Source of the DNA: an uncultured Coriobacteriales bacterium
Lineage (GTDB): Bacteria; Actinomycetota; Coriobacteriia; Coriobacteriales; UMGS124
Assembly (NCBI GenBank): GCA_902464015.1
Contig: CABQHM010000028.1
Location: 1 to 43,734 of the forward strand
Length of the DNA: 43,734 nt
Direction of reading: 5' to 3'
Below the pieces are notes generated by a model, which searched no databases, was not told the DNA's origin, and was given only the letters and a program-made list of their open reading frames with translations. The position numbers were made by a program, and so were the translations under genes. This document shows, piece by piece, positions 33,924 to 41,698 of the stretch. Positions within the stretch are counted from its first letter, which is position 1. Every line of letters starts with the position of its first letter.

Positions 33924-34819
33924 TCGTAGACTCCAGCGCCAACCTCACCCGCGCCGAGGCCGCACGCCTGGGCGTCACCATGGTGCCCATGACCTACCGC
34001 ATCGACGGCGAGCTGCACGAAGAAACGTTCATGGGCGAGAACGGCGACTTCGCCCAGGCCCTGCACGACAAGCGCCTCACCGAGGCCCACGGGGCGAAGC
34101 CCGAGGCCTTCCAGCAGGCGTTTTCCCGCCTTGTCGAGACGGGCTCGGACGTTGTGTGCATCACAACCTCCGCGAAGGTCTCGAGCTGCTACCGCAGCGC
34201 CTGCAAGGCGGCTGACCAGGTGCGTTCCGCCATCCGCAACAAGGTGGGCGCCACGAGCCGCGAGGCAAACTCCGCTGCCGCGGCCGGCGCCGCCGGGCTT
34301 CCGCGCATCAAGGTGCTCGACTCTATGAGCACCATCTGCGGCGTGGAGTCGCTCGCCAGCCTCGCCCGCAAGCTCGACGCTTCGGGGGCCTCGTTCGACG
34401 ACATCGTGGCGACCCTTGAGGCCGCACGCGCCGACCAGGGCATCGGCTTCTCCGTGCCAAGCACAGCCACGCTGCGCCACACCGGCCGGATGGCGCTCAT
34501 CCCCTTGTCGGTGGGAACTTTCCTCAACCGCTACCCTGTGCTCAGCGTGCGCGACGGCGCGGTCATCCATGTTAAGACAACCCGCGGCGTGCAGAATCTC
34601 GCCCGTGAGCTCGTGGAACTCGTGCCCACCGACGCCCCGCGCAACCTCACGCTCACCTACTTCGGCACACAGGGACGCGCCTGCACGGAGCTTCTGCGCT
34701 GTGTGCGCGACAAGTTCAGCGGCATCAACGTGCGCGTGAAGGAGGGTGGCCCCGTGCTCGCCTCCATCCTGGGCCCGGGTGCCGTGAGCCTCGCCTGGGG
34801 TCCGGCCGCGAAGGCCTGA
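33911..34819 (+). CDS. DegV-family fatty-acid-binding protein (FakB-like)
   Basis: This 302-residue DegV protein has the typical VVDSSANLT opening, an ITTSAKVSSCYRSAC segment that corresponds to the lipid carboxylate site, and RHTGRMALIP. DegV/FakB proteins hold a fatty acid for phosphorylation by FakA kinase in exogenous fatty-acid use. The gene overlaps accDA by 13 bases, so it belongs to the fab operon, which supports a lipid role. FakA is not in the window. A segment near residues 110-135 (Ala-rich) appears inserted relative to usual DegV proteins. Confidence 0.85.
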   Translation: MLSLVVDSSANLTRAEAARLGVTMVPMTYRIDGELHEETFMGENGDFAQALHDKRLTEAHGAKPEAFQQAFSRLVETGSDVVCITTSAKVSSCYRSACKAADQVRSAIRNKVGATSREANSAAAAGAAGLPRIKVLDSMSTICGVESLASLARKLDASGASFDDIVATLEAARADQGIGFSVPSTATLRHTGRMALIPLSVGTFLNRYPVLSVRDGAVIHVKTTRGVQNLARELVELVPTDAPRNLTLTYFGTQGRACTELLRCVRDKFSGINVRVKEGGPVLASILGPGAVSLAWGPAAKA

Positions 34820-34839
34820 GTCCATCTTGCTCCACCCAA

Positions 34840-34870
34840 GCCCGTTGGCCCTCTGGCCAGCGGGCTTTTT
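34840..34870 (+). terminator. Terminator of the fatty-acid operon
   Basis: GCCCGTTGGCC and GGCCAGCGGGC form an 11-bp stem with one G-T wobble and a 4-base loop, followed by TTTTT at 34866-34870. It is 20 bases past the degV stop. Confidence 0.88.
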
Positions 34871-35001
34871 CATGGGCGGCAACCGGGGCGGCACGTGCGC
34901 AGGTTTCGCACATGTGACAACCTGTTTTAATCGTGCCCGCCATGTGGCATCATATGCCCATGCAATTGCACCCTTGCAACGACACCAACCAGGAGGATCT
35001 T

Positions 35002-35802
35002 ATGTCAGACGTTCCGTGTACCAAGATCGGCTTTATCGGCTTCGGCAACATGGCGAAGGCCATCGCCAAAGGCCTGCTTCGCGCCGAGGCAGTGCCTGCG
35101 GGCAACATCTACGCCTGCGCCAAGAACTACGACAAGCTTTGCACCAACTGCGGCAAGCTGGGAATCAACCCCTGCGCAAGCGCCGAGGAGGTCATCGCGG
35201 CGTCCAACGTCGTGTTCATCGCGGTAAAGCCCTACCTGGTAGACGAGGTCTGCGCGCCCATCGCAGACGAACTGGCAGAGAAGATCGTGGTCTCCGTGGC
35301 CGTGAACATGCCCTTCGGCGAGTACGAGCAGGTGCTCGTGCCCGGCACACACCACATCTCGGTGCTGCCCAACACGCCCGTGCAGGTCAACGAGGGCGTC
35401 TGGGTCTGCGAGAGCACCCACTCCCTCACCGAGGAGGACCTGGCCGTGGTGCGCCCCATCCTTGAGGCGACGGGTCTCGTGGTCTTTGTGGACGCGGCCC
35501 TCATGGGCATCGCCGGCACGGTGACGGGCTGCGGCCCCGCCTTTGTCGCCATGTTCATGGAGGCCCTGGGCGACGCCGCCGTGAAGTACGGCGTGCCCCG
35601 CGCGGTGGCCTACCAGCTGGCAGGGCAGATGATCGCCGGCACCGGCAAGATGGCCGTGGAAACGGGCAAGCACCCCGCCGTGCTCAAGGACGCCGTGTGC
35701 TCCCCCGGCGGCACCACCATCAAGGGCGTCGCCTCCCTTGAGGAAAACGGCCTGCGCAACGCCGCCATCAAGGCAATCGACGCAATCATGCAGGCAAAGT
35801 AG
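35002..35802 (+). CDS. proC: Pyrroline-5-carboxylate reductase
   Basis: This 266-residue NAD(P)H-dependent enzyme catalyses the last step of proline synthesis. It has the Rossmann opening KIGFIGFGNMAKAI, VFIAVKPYL, the GCGPAFVAMFMEAL segment, and the SPGGTTIKGVASLEENGLR C-terminal signature. AGGAGG lies 5 bases before the ATG at 35002; a longer reading from 34933 would cross the leader. It is a single gene between two terminators. Four extra Cys near residues 38-55 are unusual but may be incidental. Confidence 0.93.
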   Translation: MSDVPCTKIGFIGFGNMAKAIAKGLLRAEAVPAGNIYACAKNYDKLCTNCGKLGINPCASAEEVIAASNVVFIAVKPYLVDEVCAPIADELAEKIVVSVAVNMPFGEYEQVLVPGTHHISVLPNTPVQVNEGVWVCESTHSLTEEDLAVVRPILEATGLVVFVDAALMGIAGTVTGCGPAFVAMFMEALGDAAVKYGVPRAVAYQLAGQMIAGTGKMAVETGKHPAVLKDAVCSPGGTTIKGVASLEENGLRNAAIKAIDAIMQAK

Positions 35803-35831
35803 CGCAAACTTACAATCAGGCATTTAAAACA

Positions 35832-35877
35832 GGGCGGGCGGGCAGCATGAAACAACTGCTCGCCCGCCCCTTGTTTG
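35832..35877 (+). terminator. Terminator after proC
   Basis: A 14-bp stem (35832-35845 with 35856-35869, one wobble; CTGCT/AGCAG-type inner end and GGGCGGGC outer end) is followed by CTTGTTTGT. It closes the proC unit. Confidence 0.85.
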
Positions 35878-35999
35878 TATTCCAACCGCGTGGCTGACGG
35901 CGCCCAACAAATAAATGTAACGGGAAAATCGAATAAAGAAAAGGCTTGATTACAAAAACTTTGCCATAGTAAAGTTATCCATGACCTATTTATCATCGG

Positions 36000-36005
36000 T
36001 ATAAT
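36000..36005 (+). promoter_or_regulatory. -10 box ahead of the small ORF/ABC cassette
   Basis: A perfect TATAAT sits in a locally AT-rich stretch (35935-36005) about 50 bases before the small ORF. No strong -35 is seen at 16-18 bp (ATCCAT at 17 bp), so it may need an activator. Confidence 0.5.
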
Positions 36006-36055
36006 GCATGGCACTGCCGGTACACGACGGTATCCCACAAGCTGGGGAGGCACCC

Positions 36056-36178
36056 ATGAGTACGAGCTCTCAGAAGTCACGCCAGGCCTATGCTCCCGTA
36101 GTGCCACAGCAATCTCCTTTGCCGATTACAGAGGCTTTCATCTGGCACATTGCAAGTCTTGCGAATCGGAGGCAGTAA
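36056..36178 (+). CDS. 40-residue small protein coupled to an ABC permease gene
   Basis: This small ORF follows a GGGGAGG at 5 bases and encodes a 40-residue peptide. It starts MSTSSQKSRQ, has a Pro/Gln-rich middle (AYAPVVPQQSPLP), a short hydrophobic patch (AFIWHIA) and ends SLANRRQ. It has no Cys and no signal peptide. Its TAA overlaps the permease ATG as TAATG, so translation of the permease is probably coupled to it. It could be a real small protein (secreted peptide precursor, transporter subunit or immunity-type factor) or a leader ORF that sets permease translation. No homology is recognised. Confidence 0.6.
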   Translation: MSTSSQKSRQAYAPVVPQQSPLPITEAFIWHIASLANRRQ

Positions 36179-37326
36179 TGACGACCTCCCGCTTCGCCCG
36201 ACGGATTGTGGGGGCATCGCTGCGCTCCGCAGGCACAATCGCCGCCCTTCTGATTCTATCGGTGCTCGTCGGTCTGGGGTTGTTCCTCCCGTGCAATCCA
36301 GACCCAGGAGTCGCAACACCCCTGAGCAAAAAGTCCTATGAGTCAAATCTGGAATCGCTTCAGGGACTTTTGGACAGCGACTTCGCCCGCGTTGCCGCAC
36401 GTGAGGACATCGACTTGACGAAGCGGGAGGTCGCAGCCCTCGAACGCACCGTTGCGGCCTCAAGCGCATCCGAGTTCATCGACGCCGCGACCGAGTTTTT
36501 CGATCTGGAGATCGAGTCCGCTGAGCACGGTTACCTCATAACTGATGTTCGCGCTCTCTCGGCACAACGAGACTACCTGCTTCTTTTTGCCGAAATGGAA
36601 CATCCCACGCTTGGCTACGCCAGCACCTTAGAGGCCCCGGCCCTCTACTATGCCTCCTCCATGATTTGGACCATTCCCTATCTCGCGTTTTATCTCCCCG
36701 TGCTCGCAGCCGTCATTGCGGCCGCGTTCTACAGGCGCAAGGGCCGGCTGCTCTCTCGTGCGCCCGTCAGCCCTGCCTGCGGGTTCCTGGTTTCGGCAGC
36801 GACCGGTACTGCGGCCGCAGTCGCGTCTGTCGTCATAGCGTTCATTCCCTCCATGCTCGTCTGCACCGTCAAGAATGGATTCGGAGACCCTGCATACCCC
36901 GTGATGTTCGAGGTGGGCGACACGATGCGCACCACCACGCTGGGCGCATCGCTTGCGGAGTCGGCCCTGCTTTTCGTTGTGTTGTCAATTGTGCTGGCGG
37001 TAATCGCAGAGTTCTTCTTCATGATCTCATCCAGCGCGCTTTTGGCCGGCATCTCTGCCGTCGTCGCATTGGCGCTGCCGACGCTTCCCTTTTACAGCAC
37101 GGTAGCGATGAGCCCCTTGGGCGCCTACCTGCCCACGACTTACCTCCAAGTCTGGTCCATCACTGGGTTCGCATCGTTTGCGCCCGAATTCAGCGCGTGC
37201 CCCATACCCGGGGTGTCGTTGCCCGCTGCGCTCATTTCAAGCATCGTGCTGGTAATAGTCCTGATCGGCGCAGGAATTGCCCTGCGGGCATGTATCGACA
37301 AACCGAAGGGAGGCCAGCATGCTTGA
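36178..37326 (+). CDS. ABC-2-like permease (paralogue A)
   Basis: This 382-residue membrane protein has one N-terminal membrane segment (about 17-37), a roughly 115-residue external helical region with many charged residues (about 40-155), and five more hydrophobic segments in the second half. This is the layout of ABC-2 type permeases with a large first extracellular loop. It shares ASTxEAPAL, a PYxxxxLP segment, a VSP-containing cytoplasmic turn and NGxGDxAYPVM with the permease half of the gene at 37999. CGGAGG lies 6 bases before the ATG at 36178. The next gene encodes its likely ATPase. Substrate unknown. Confidence 0.72.
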   Translation: MTTSRFARRIVGASLRSAGTIAALLILSVLVGLGLFLPCNPDPGVATPLSKKSYESNLESLQGLLDSDFARVAAREDIDLTKREVAALERTVAASSASEFIDAATEFFDLEIESAEHGYLITDVRALSAQRDYLLLFAEMEHPTLGYASTLEAPALYYASSMIWTIPYLAFYLPVLAAVIAAAFYRRKGRLLSRAPVSPACGFLVSAATGTAAAVASVVIAFIPSMLVCTVKNGFGDPAYPVMFEVGDTMRTTTLGASLAESALLFVVLSIVLAVIAEFFFMISSSALLAGISAVVALALPTLPFYSTVAMSPLGAYLPTTYLQVWSITGFASFAPEFSACPIPGVSLPAALISSIVLVIVLIGAGIALRACIDKPKGGQHA

Positions 37327-38002
37327 AGTGCGTGACGCCTCGTTTCACAAAGACGGCATCAAGTACCGCAACGTGCAATTCAGCCTAAGCGGCGGAGAGG
37401 CCGTCGCGCTCATCGCGCCCAACGGCGCAGGCAAGACAACGCTCATGCGCACGGTGGCGGGAGACGCCGTTGCCGACGCCCAGGCTGTGGTCACCGTCGA
37501 CGGCACGGTTGTTGCACGACGCTCCAAAGCCGCCCGAGCGAGCGTGTTTTATGCCGACTCCGAACACCGGCTGCTCTACCCTGCTAAAACATGCGCCTGG
37601 CACCTCGCATGCGTCAAAGAAATCTGGGACTCGCCCTGTGACCTCGAGCAGGTTGCCAAGCAGTGCGCGGTCGCGCCGTTCATCGACAAGCGCGTCTCCC
37701 AGCTCTCCAAAGGCATGGCGCAGCGGCTGACTCTGGCGCTTGCCTGCATGTCGGGGGCACCGTATGTGCTCCTTGATGAACCAGAAAACGGCATGGACGA
37801 CGACGGCCGGCAGCTCCTCACCGGGGTTGCACAAGGGCTGCTCGAGCGCGGATGCGGCCTGCTTGTCTCAACGCACGACATTTTCAGCGTCTCCCACATA
37901 TGCACAAGGGCCCTCTTCCTGACCAAGGAGGGATGCGTCACGGCCGCAGACTGCGCAGATTCGAGCAGCCTGCACGCGACATATCGGAAGTTGTTCCTAT
38001 GA
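37319..38002 (+). CDS. ABC transporter ATP-binding protein (partner of permease A)
   Basis: This 227-residue ATPase has Walker A APNGAGKTT (33-41), a variant signature LSKGMAQRL in place of LSGGQ, Walker B YVLLDEP followed by ENGMDDDG, and the switch His in VSTHD. It overlaps permease A by 8 bases, with GGGAGG upstream. Short length and the variant signature place it among ABC-2/bacteriocin-export or antibiotic-export type ATPases. Permease A is its most likely partner, with paralogue B beside it. Confidence 0.85.
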   Translation: MLEVRDASFHKDGIKYRNVQFSLSGGEAVALIAPNGAGKTTLMRTVAGDAVADAQAVVTVDGTVVARRSKAARASVFYADSEHRLLYPAKTCAWHLACVKEIWDSPCDLEQVAKQCAVAPFIDKRVSQLSKGMAQRLTLALACMSGAPYVLLDEPENGMDDDGRQLLTGVAQGLLERGCGLLVSTHDIFSVSHICTRALFLTKEGCVTAADCADSSSLHATYRKLFL

Positions 38003-39801
38003 GCAGGTACGCCCCCAAGCATTGCGCGAACAGGGGCGGCGTGGGTTCGGCGAAGGGCTTCGCTGCAGTGCTGTTTGAATGGACGCTGCGCTGCCCCCTG
38101 TATCTGGCGTCAGCCGCGCTTCTCATTGCAGCCGCTCTTCTCGTGGCGCTCCTTCCCATCCCGCTCGAAGGGGCATATGAGCTCAACCCCGCAACGTATG
38201 CCGATGGGGATTTCCTCGACAACCTGGCAAACGACTACGGCGACGAGGTGCTCCAATACGCCGGCGCGGTCTCGCAAGCACATACTGGTGCCGAGGCATA
38301 CTCCGCGCTCGCCCAGCTGATGAGCTACGAGGCGAGCCTGGGCCGCGAGGGAGCGGGGCAGCTCGCATGGTTTGCCTCTTCACTTGCCGGCCTCAGCACG
38401 CCCGAGACGTTTGCATCCACACACGAGGCACCCGCGCTCTTCCTGGCGGCCTGGGCCCTGGGCGGCGGCGTGCCGTATGTGGTCTGGTTCCTGCCGTGTG
38501 TGGCAGCCATTGCGTCGGTCGCCCTCATGACCTCCCGGGGCATGGTTTTGGGGCGCGTGCCCGTAAGCCCCCGCAAGACGTTGGTCGCTATGGCCGCGTG
38601 CATCCTTGTGTGCGGGGCTGCGCCGGTGCTGCTGGCCCTTGGCATCACATTTGCAAAAGGCCTGCTCAATGGGGGTCTTGGTGATGCGGCTTATCCCGTT
38701 ATGGTCGGCACGGCGGGACAGGCAACGCTTATCGAGGCGCTCACAGGGTCGGTCTGCCTGCTCGTAGCCGGCTTGGCAGCCCTCACCATGTGCGGGGCGG
38801 CCCTCGTCAGGATATCGAGGTCGGCTCCCCTCAGCCTGGCCATCGTCGGAGCGGCGCTGGCGATACCCCTCGTCCTGGGCTCCTCGGGCCTAGCTGAAGC
38901 ATTGGGAAGCATCTTGGCGCAGTGCGCCCCACACTACCTGGACTTTGGGCGCATCTCCGGGTGCCCAGGCTACACGGTACCCCAGGCGATTCCCCCAATG
39001 GCCTGTGCATCGCACGGCATAGCCTTGCAGCTCGTAACATGCGCGGCGGCGGTGCTAGTCGCCCTGCTCGCGTTGAACTCCCAGTTTGACCTGAAGCAGC
39101 GCAGCAAGCAAGGTGACACCGACGGCATGCGGGCGGCTCATTTCCCTGCGAGCGGGAATTTTACCTGCTCTTGCGAGGCATCGGCGGGGACGCATGCAGT
39201 GGAGGCGCTGATCTCGCTCGAGCCAGGGGACGTTTGCGTCTTGCGCGCGCCAAACGGCACCGGCAAGACCACCCTGTTGCGCGCCCTATGCGCCGACCCC
39301 GTGGGCCGTGTGCAGGGCACAGCCCGCATTGCCGGCATAGACATTTGCGACGTCACACGGTACCGGGGACGCATCGCATACGCAAGCAACGACGACCCAG
39401 GCCTGTGCCCCTGGATGACTGTCCGCGGTCTCATGCACGCCGTCCGCGCCATTTGGCCCCAGGCATCGACGGTCGCCCATGTCGAGCAGCGTTGCGGCGT
39501 GGCCGGGTTCGACCACAAACCGATTCGCGCTCTCTCCAGTGGCATGCGCCAGCGCGTCGTGCTCGCCGCCGCATTCCAAACGGGTGCAGCCTGCCTCTTG
39601 CTCGACGAACCCACAAGCTCCCTCGACATCATCGCATCCGACGAGGTCGTAGCACTCATCAACGAGTTTGCCGCACGCGGAGGCTGCGCGCTCGTCGCAA
39701 GCCACGACGGCAGTGTCGACCCCACATGGGGACAAATGAGGCCCACCCGCAAAGACGCAGGTAGCTCGCGCGTACTCTTCTGTTGGCCAGACCGCACCTG
39801 A
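37999..39801 (+). CDS. ABC permease-ATPase fusion (paralogue B)
   Basis: This 600-residue fusion protein has an ABC-2-like permease half (about 1-365) and an ATPase half (about 385-600). The permease half has an N-terminal membrane segment, a charged external loop and five or more later segments. The ATPase half has Walker A APNGTGKTT (about 417-425), signature LSSGMRQRV, Walker B CLLLDEPTSSLD and SHD. The permease half is a clear paralogue of the gene at 36178. The ATG overlaps the previous stop as ATGA, so all four genes of the cassette are coupled. Having domain order permease then ATPase in a bacterial ABC-2-type exporter is uncommon. Confidence 0.8.
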   Translation: MSRYAPKHCANRGGVGSAKGFAAVLFEWTLRCPLYLASAALLIAAALLVALLPIPLEGAYELNPATYADGDFLDNLANDYGDEVLQYAGAVSQAHTGAEAYSALAQLMSYEASLGREGAGQLAWFASSLAGLSTPETFASTHEAPALFLAAWALGGGVPYVVWFLPCVAAIASVALMTSRGMVLGRVPVSPRKTLVAMAACILVCGAAPVLLALGITFAKGLLNGGLGDAAYPVMVGTAGQATLIEALTGSVCLLVAGLAALTMCGAALVRISRSAPLSLAIVGAALAIPLVLGSSGLAEALGSILAQCAPHYLDFGRISGCPGYTVPQAIPPMACASHGIALQLVTCAAAVLVALLALNSQFDLKQRSKQGDTDGMRAAHFPASGNFTCSCEASAGTHAVEALISLEPGDVCVLRAPNGTGKTTLLRALCADPVGRVQGTARIAGIDICDVTRYRGRIAYASNDDPGLCPWMTVRGLMHAVRAIWPQASTVAHVEQRCGVAGFDHKPIRALSSGMRQRVVLAAAFQTGAACLLLDEPTSSLDIIASDEVVALINEFAARGGCALVASHDGSVDPTWGQMRPTRKDAGSSRVLFCWPDRT

Positions 39802-40181
39802 TGCGGGCCCGAGACCTGGTAGAACCCGGGCGCAACCCGCAACGCAACGCTCCGGCAAGCCCTCTGACACAGCCCACAATGCAACGCAACGCCTTGGCAG
39901 GCCCTCTGACGCAAAAAGTCGGAGCGGTTTTGTTAAAGAGAATACGGCCTCCCCTATGGGCACGTAACCGACAAGCCTTCCAGCGCAAAGTCGGAGGGCT
40001 TTTGTTAAAGGGAATACGGCGTACCTATGAACAGGCAACCAACCAAGCCCTCTGACGCAAAAAGGCCCGAGAAGCGACTGCCTCGGAGGCACCTTGTAGT
40101 CTTGCTTTTTGAGCTTGTCATCGCTATTGTACATACATAAGGGTTGTATCGGAACAGCCCACAACCAAATAAGGAGGGATT
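39802..40181 (+). repeat. Repeat patch with tandem terminator-like hairpins
   Basis: This stretch has no credible gene. Unit A (GCAACGCAACGC...CCCTCTGAC) occurs at 39839-39871 and 39881-39913, with a partial third copy at 40044-40066. Unit B (38 bases: GTCGGAG, TTTTGTTAAAG, GAATACGGC) occurs at 39911-39948 and 39983-40020. CCCTCTGAC with GTCGGAG, and AGCCTTCC with GGAGGGCT, fold into hairpins followed by TTTTGTT, so both units look like intrinsic terminators of the ABC operon. A possible promoter for the next gene is TTGCTT (40102-40107), N17, TATTGT (40125-40130). Confidence 0.65.
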
Positions 40182-40811
40182 ATGTTTGACCTTTCTCGTC
40201 GCTCTTTCCTCAAATCTTTGGCTGTGGTTTCGTTGTTCACTGCTGGTTCGATAGGCACCAGCTCGCCCAAATCTGCTCAAGCTGATGATACTGCGATTCC
40301 ACAAATTCTTACGCCCTTCGATCAGACAACGATAGGTGCGTATCTTAGAATTGCGCATCCAGAAATGTATAACAGCCTGAGCCCCGATACCAAAGCGTAC
40401 GTTGACTCAACTTTAATGTCCGAAACAACCAATGCGGCAACTATATCCGAACCTCCCAATGACGAACGCGCGATTGCTCAGATTGCAGAGGTCACCGTTA
40501 CCAGCGCCGAATATGCAACGGCTGCCAAACAAATTCACTATGACACTCAAGTTGCCAGTTTCCCCATTTGGATTTCGGTGCCTATGGTAACAGCAGGCGT
40601 TTCCGCCACCAACAACGCAACCGGACGTGTATATACACAAGGGCAGACGGTTTTCACCGATCTTCGCTTTGAATATCTATCTGGAGAAACCCAGGTACTG
40701 CCTTCTGGAACATATACTTTTATCGCAACATCGGTCATCAATAAAGCGCCCGATGGCTGGGCAATTGCGCAACCTGTTGCTCAGCTCTTCCATCAGGTAA
40801 TAATTCCTTAA
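40182..40811 (+). CDS. Tat-signal exported protein of unknown function
   Basis: This 209-residue protein starts with a Tat signal (LSRRSFLKSL, hydrophobic stretch to about 27, and a likely cleavage after SAQA). The mature part has a Thr/Ala-rich helical region (about 35-105) and a beta-like region (VASFPIWISVPMVTAGV, LPSGTYTFIATSVI). No domain is recognised. AAGGAGGGATT before the ATG is a very strong ribosome site. Base composition is visibly AT-richer than elsewhere, suggesting recent gain. The following gene begins 13 bases later, so the two probably form an operon. Confidence 0.75.
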   Translation: MFDLSRRSFLKSLAVVSLFTAGSIGTSSPKSAQADDTAIPQILTPFDQTTIGAYLRIAHPEMYNSLSPDTKAYVDSTLMSETTNAATISEPPNDERAIAQIAEVTVTSAEYATAAKQIHYDTQVASFPIWISVPMVTAGVSATNNATGRVYTQGQTVFTDLRFEYLSGETQVLPSGTYTFIATSVINKAPDGWAIAQPVAQLFHQVIIP

Positions 40812-40824
40812 GCGAACCCCTTAT

Positions 40825-41256
40825 ATGACTAAATCAAGTTCAACATCATCATTTGATTCAAGGGTGCCGGACGATAACCCTCAGGAGGTAGTCAACAATT
40901 TCATCTTCCTCGACGGGAAATTATACCTCGCATATTTCCCGGTTGTGTTAAAGGAAAGTCTGAATGATTTGGAAGGTAGCTTGATTGGCCTCACATCTGT
41001 TCCACAGTCATTCTCCAAGTTGAAAAATTTCGATGCAGGTGCACTGCCAGAGGGTTCAGAACTCTACTGCTATGCACCATGGGAATCGGAGCAAGAGGGA
41101 TACCCTCTAGGTATCATTGCGCACGAATACCCAGCACTTTACATGTGGGTCGGAAAATGGATGCAGGACATAATGATCGAGCAATTGAAGAACGGCCGGG
41201 ATATCCAATCGGGAAGTATGGCCTCCATGTCGAACCTATCCGACAGTTCTGACTAG
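40825..41256 (+). CDS. Hypothetical acidic protein downstream of Tat-exported protein
   Basis: This 143-residue protein has no recognised domain, no signal peptide and no membrane segment. It starts with a Ser-rich tail (MTKSSSTSSF), contains NFIFLDGKLYLAYFPVVL and an aromatic stretch (YPALYMWVGKWMQD), and ends in a Ser/Asp tail. No good ribosome site precedes the ATG, so expression may depend on coupling to the gene 13 bases upstream. An AT-rich codon pattern is shared with that gene. It may be a cytoplasmic partner, such as a chaperone or immunity-type protein, but nothing shows this. Confidence 0.6.
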   Translation: MTKSSSTSSFDSRVPDDNPQEVVNNFIFLDGKLYLAYFPVVLKESLNDLEGSLIGLTSVPQSFSKLKNFDAGALPEGSELYCYAPWESEQEGYPLGIIAHEYPALYMWVGKWMQDIMIEQLKNGRDIQSGSMASMSNLSDSSD

Positions 41257-41289
41257 TTAGTCTGCCGGAAACAATAAGTTCCAGACCTA

Positions 41290-41327
41290 CGAAAAAACCC
41301 TCCGAAAATATTCGGAGGGTTTTTTCG
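41290..41327. terminator. Perfect bidirectional terminator
   Basis: CGAAAAAACCCTCCGAA (41290-41306) and its exact complement (41311-41327) form a 17-bp stem with a 4-base loop, with A-runs and T-runs on the two sides. It ends the preceding pair of unknown genes. Confidence 0.93.
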
Positions 41328-41334
41328 TTTTGCA

Positions 41335-41394
41335 TTGACAGCGCATATAGGCGGCGTATACTGCAGGCCAACATATGAACGATTGTTCATATGT
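41335..41394 (+). promoter_or_regulatory. Metal-responsive promoter with ArsR/SmtB-type operator
   Basis: TTGACA (41335-41340), 16 bp, TATACT (41357-41362) is a near-consensus promoter. Directly after the start site is a perfect dyad, ACATATGAAC (41371-41380), GATT, GTTCATATGT (41385-41394). ATATGAAC-type dyads with central GTTCATAT are characteristic of ArsR/SmtB repressors (CzrA, CadC, ZiaR) that respond to zinc or cadmium. The repressor gene is not in the window. Confidence 0.82.
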
Positions 41395-41462
41395 AAACAA
41401 CTCAAATAACAGCAGCGCACAAAGAGGCGGTAAGAACCGCCCTGGAGAAAAGGAGCGCCATC

Positions 41463-41681
41463 ATGCGTAAGGTATTCAAGCTCGACGAGATCGACTGCGC
41501 CAACTGCGCCCGTGAGCTGCAGGAAGGCATCGCCAAGCTCGACGGCGTGAAGTCCGTGTCCGTCAACTTCATGACCCAAAAACTCACGCTCGAAGCTGAC
41601 GACGCCGAGTTCGACGAGGTGCTCGAGCGCGTGGTGGCCTACACGGAGGACGTCGAGCCCGACTGCGAGATTATTCGCTAA
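41463..41681 (+). CDS. Heavy-metal-associated (HMA) domain protein
   Basis: This 72-residue protein is a single ferredoxin-like HMA domain with metal ligands C12 and C15 (DCANC), followed by AVxxLxGVxxVxVN-type spacing (GIAKLDGVKSVSVNF). The Asp before the first Cys is frequent in Zn/Cd/Pb-type HMA domains (ZntA, CadA) rather than copper chaperones. AAGGAG precedes the ATG. It likely supplies or senses metal for the ATPase encoded downstream, which lacks this domain. Confidence 0.88.
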   Translation: MRKVFKLDEIDCANCARELQEGIAKLDGVKSVSVNFMTQKLTLEADDAEFDEVLERVVAYTEDVEPDCEIIR

Positions 41682-41698
41682 GGCTTTGGGTTCCCTTG

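Noticed and set aside
36004..36177. 58-residue N-terminal extension of permease A
   Set aside because: It begins inside the -10 region, has no ribosome site, and competes with a well-placed 40-codon ORF in another frame that ends in TAATG at the permease start.
39839..40066. Possible CRISPR-like array
   Set aside because: Only two or three units per family, different unit types interleaved, no regular repeat-spacer alternation and no cas genes; the units fold as terminators.
39286..40164. Minus-strand frame with repeated Leu/Arg/Ala peptides over the repeat patch
   Set aside because: The peptide repetition comes from the DNA repeats at 39839-40066, and half of the frame is antisense to the ABC fusion gene. 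No ribosome site.
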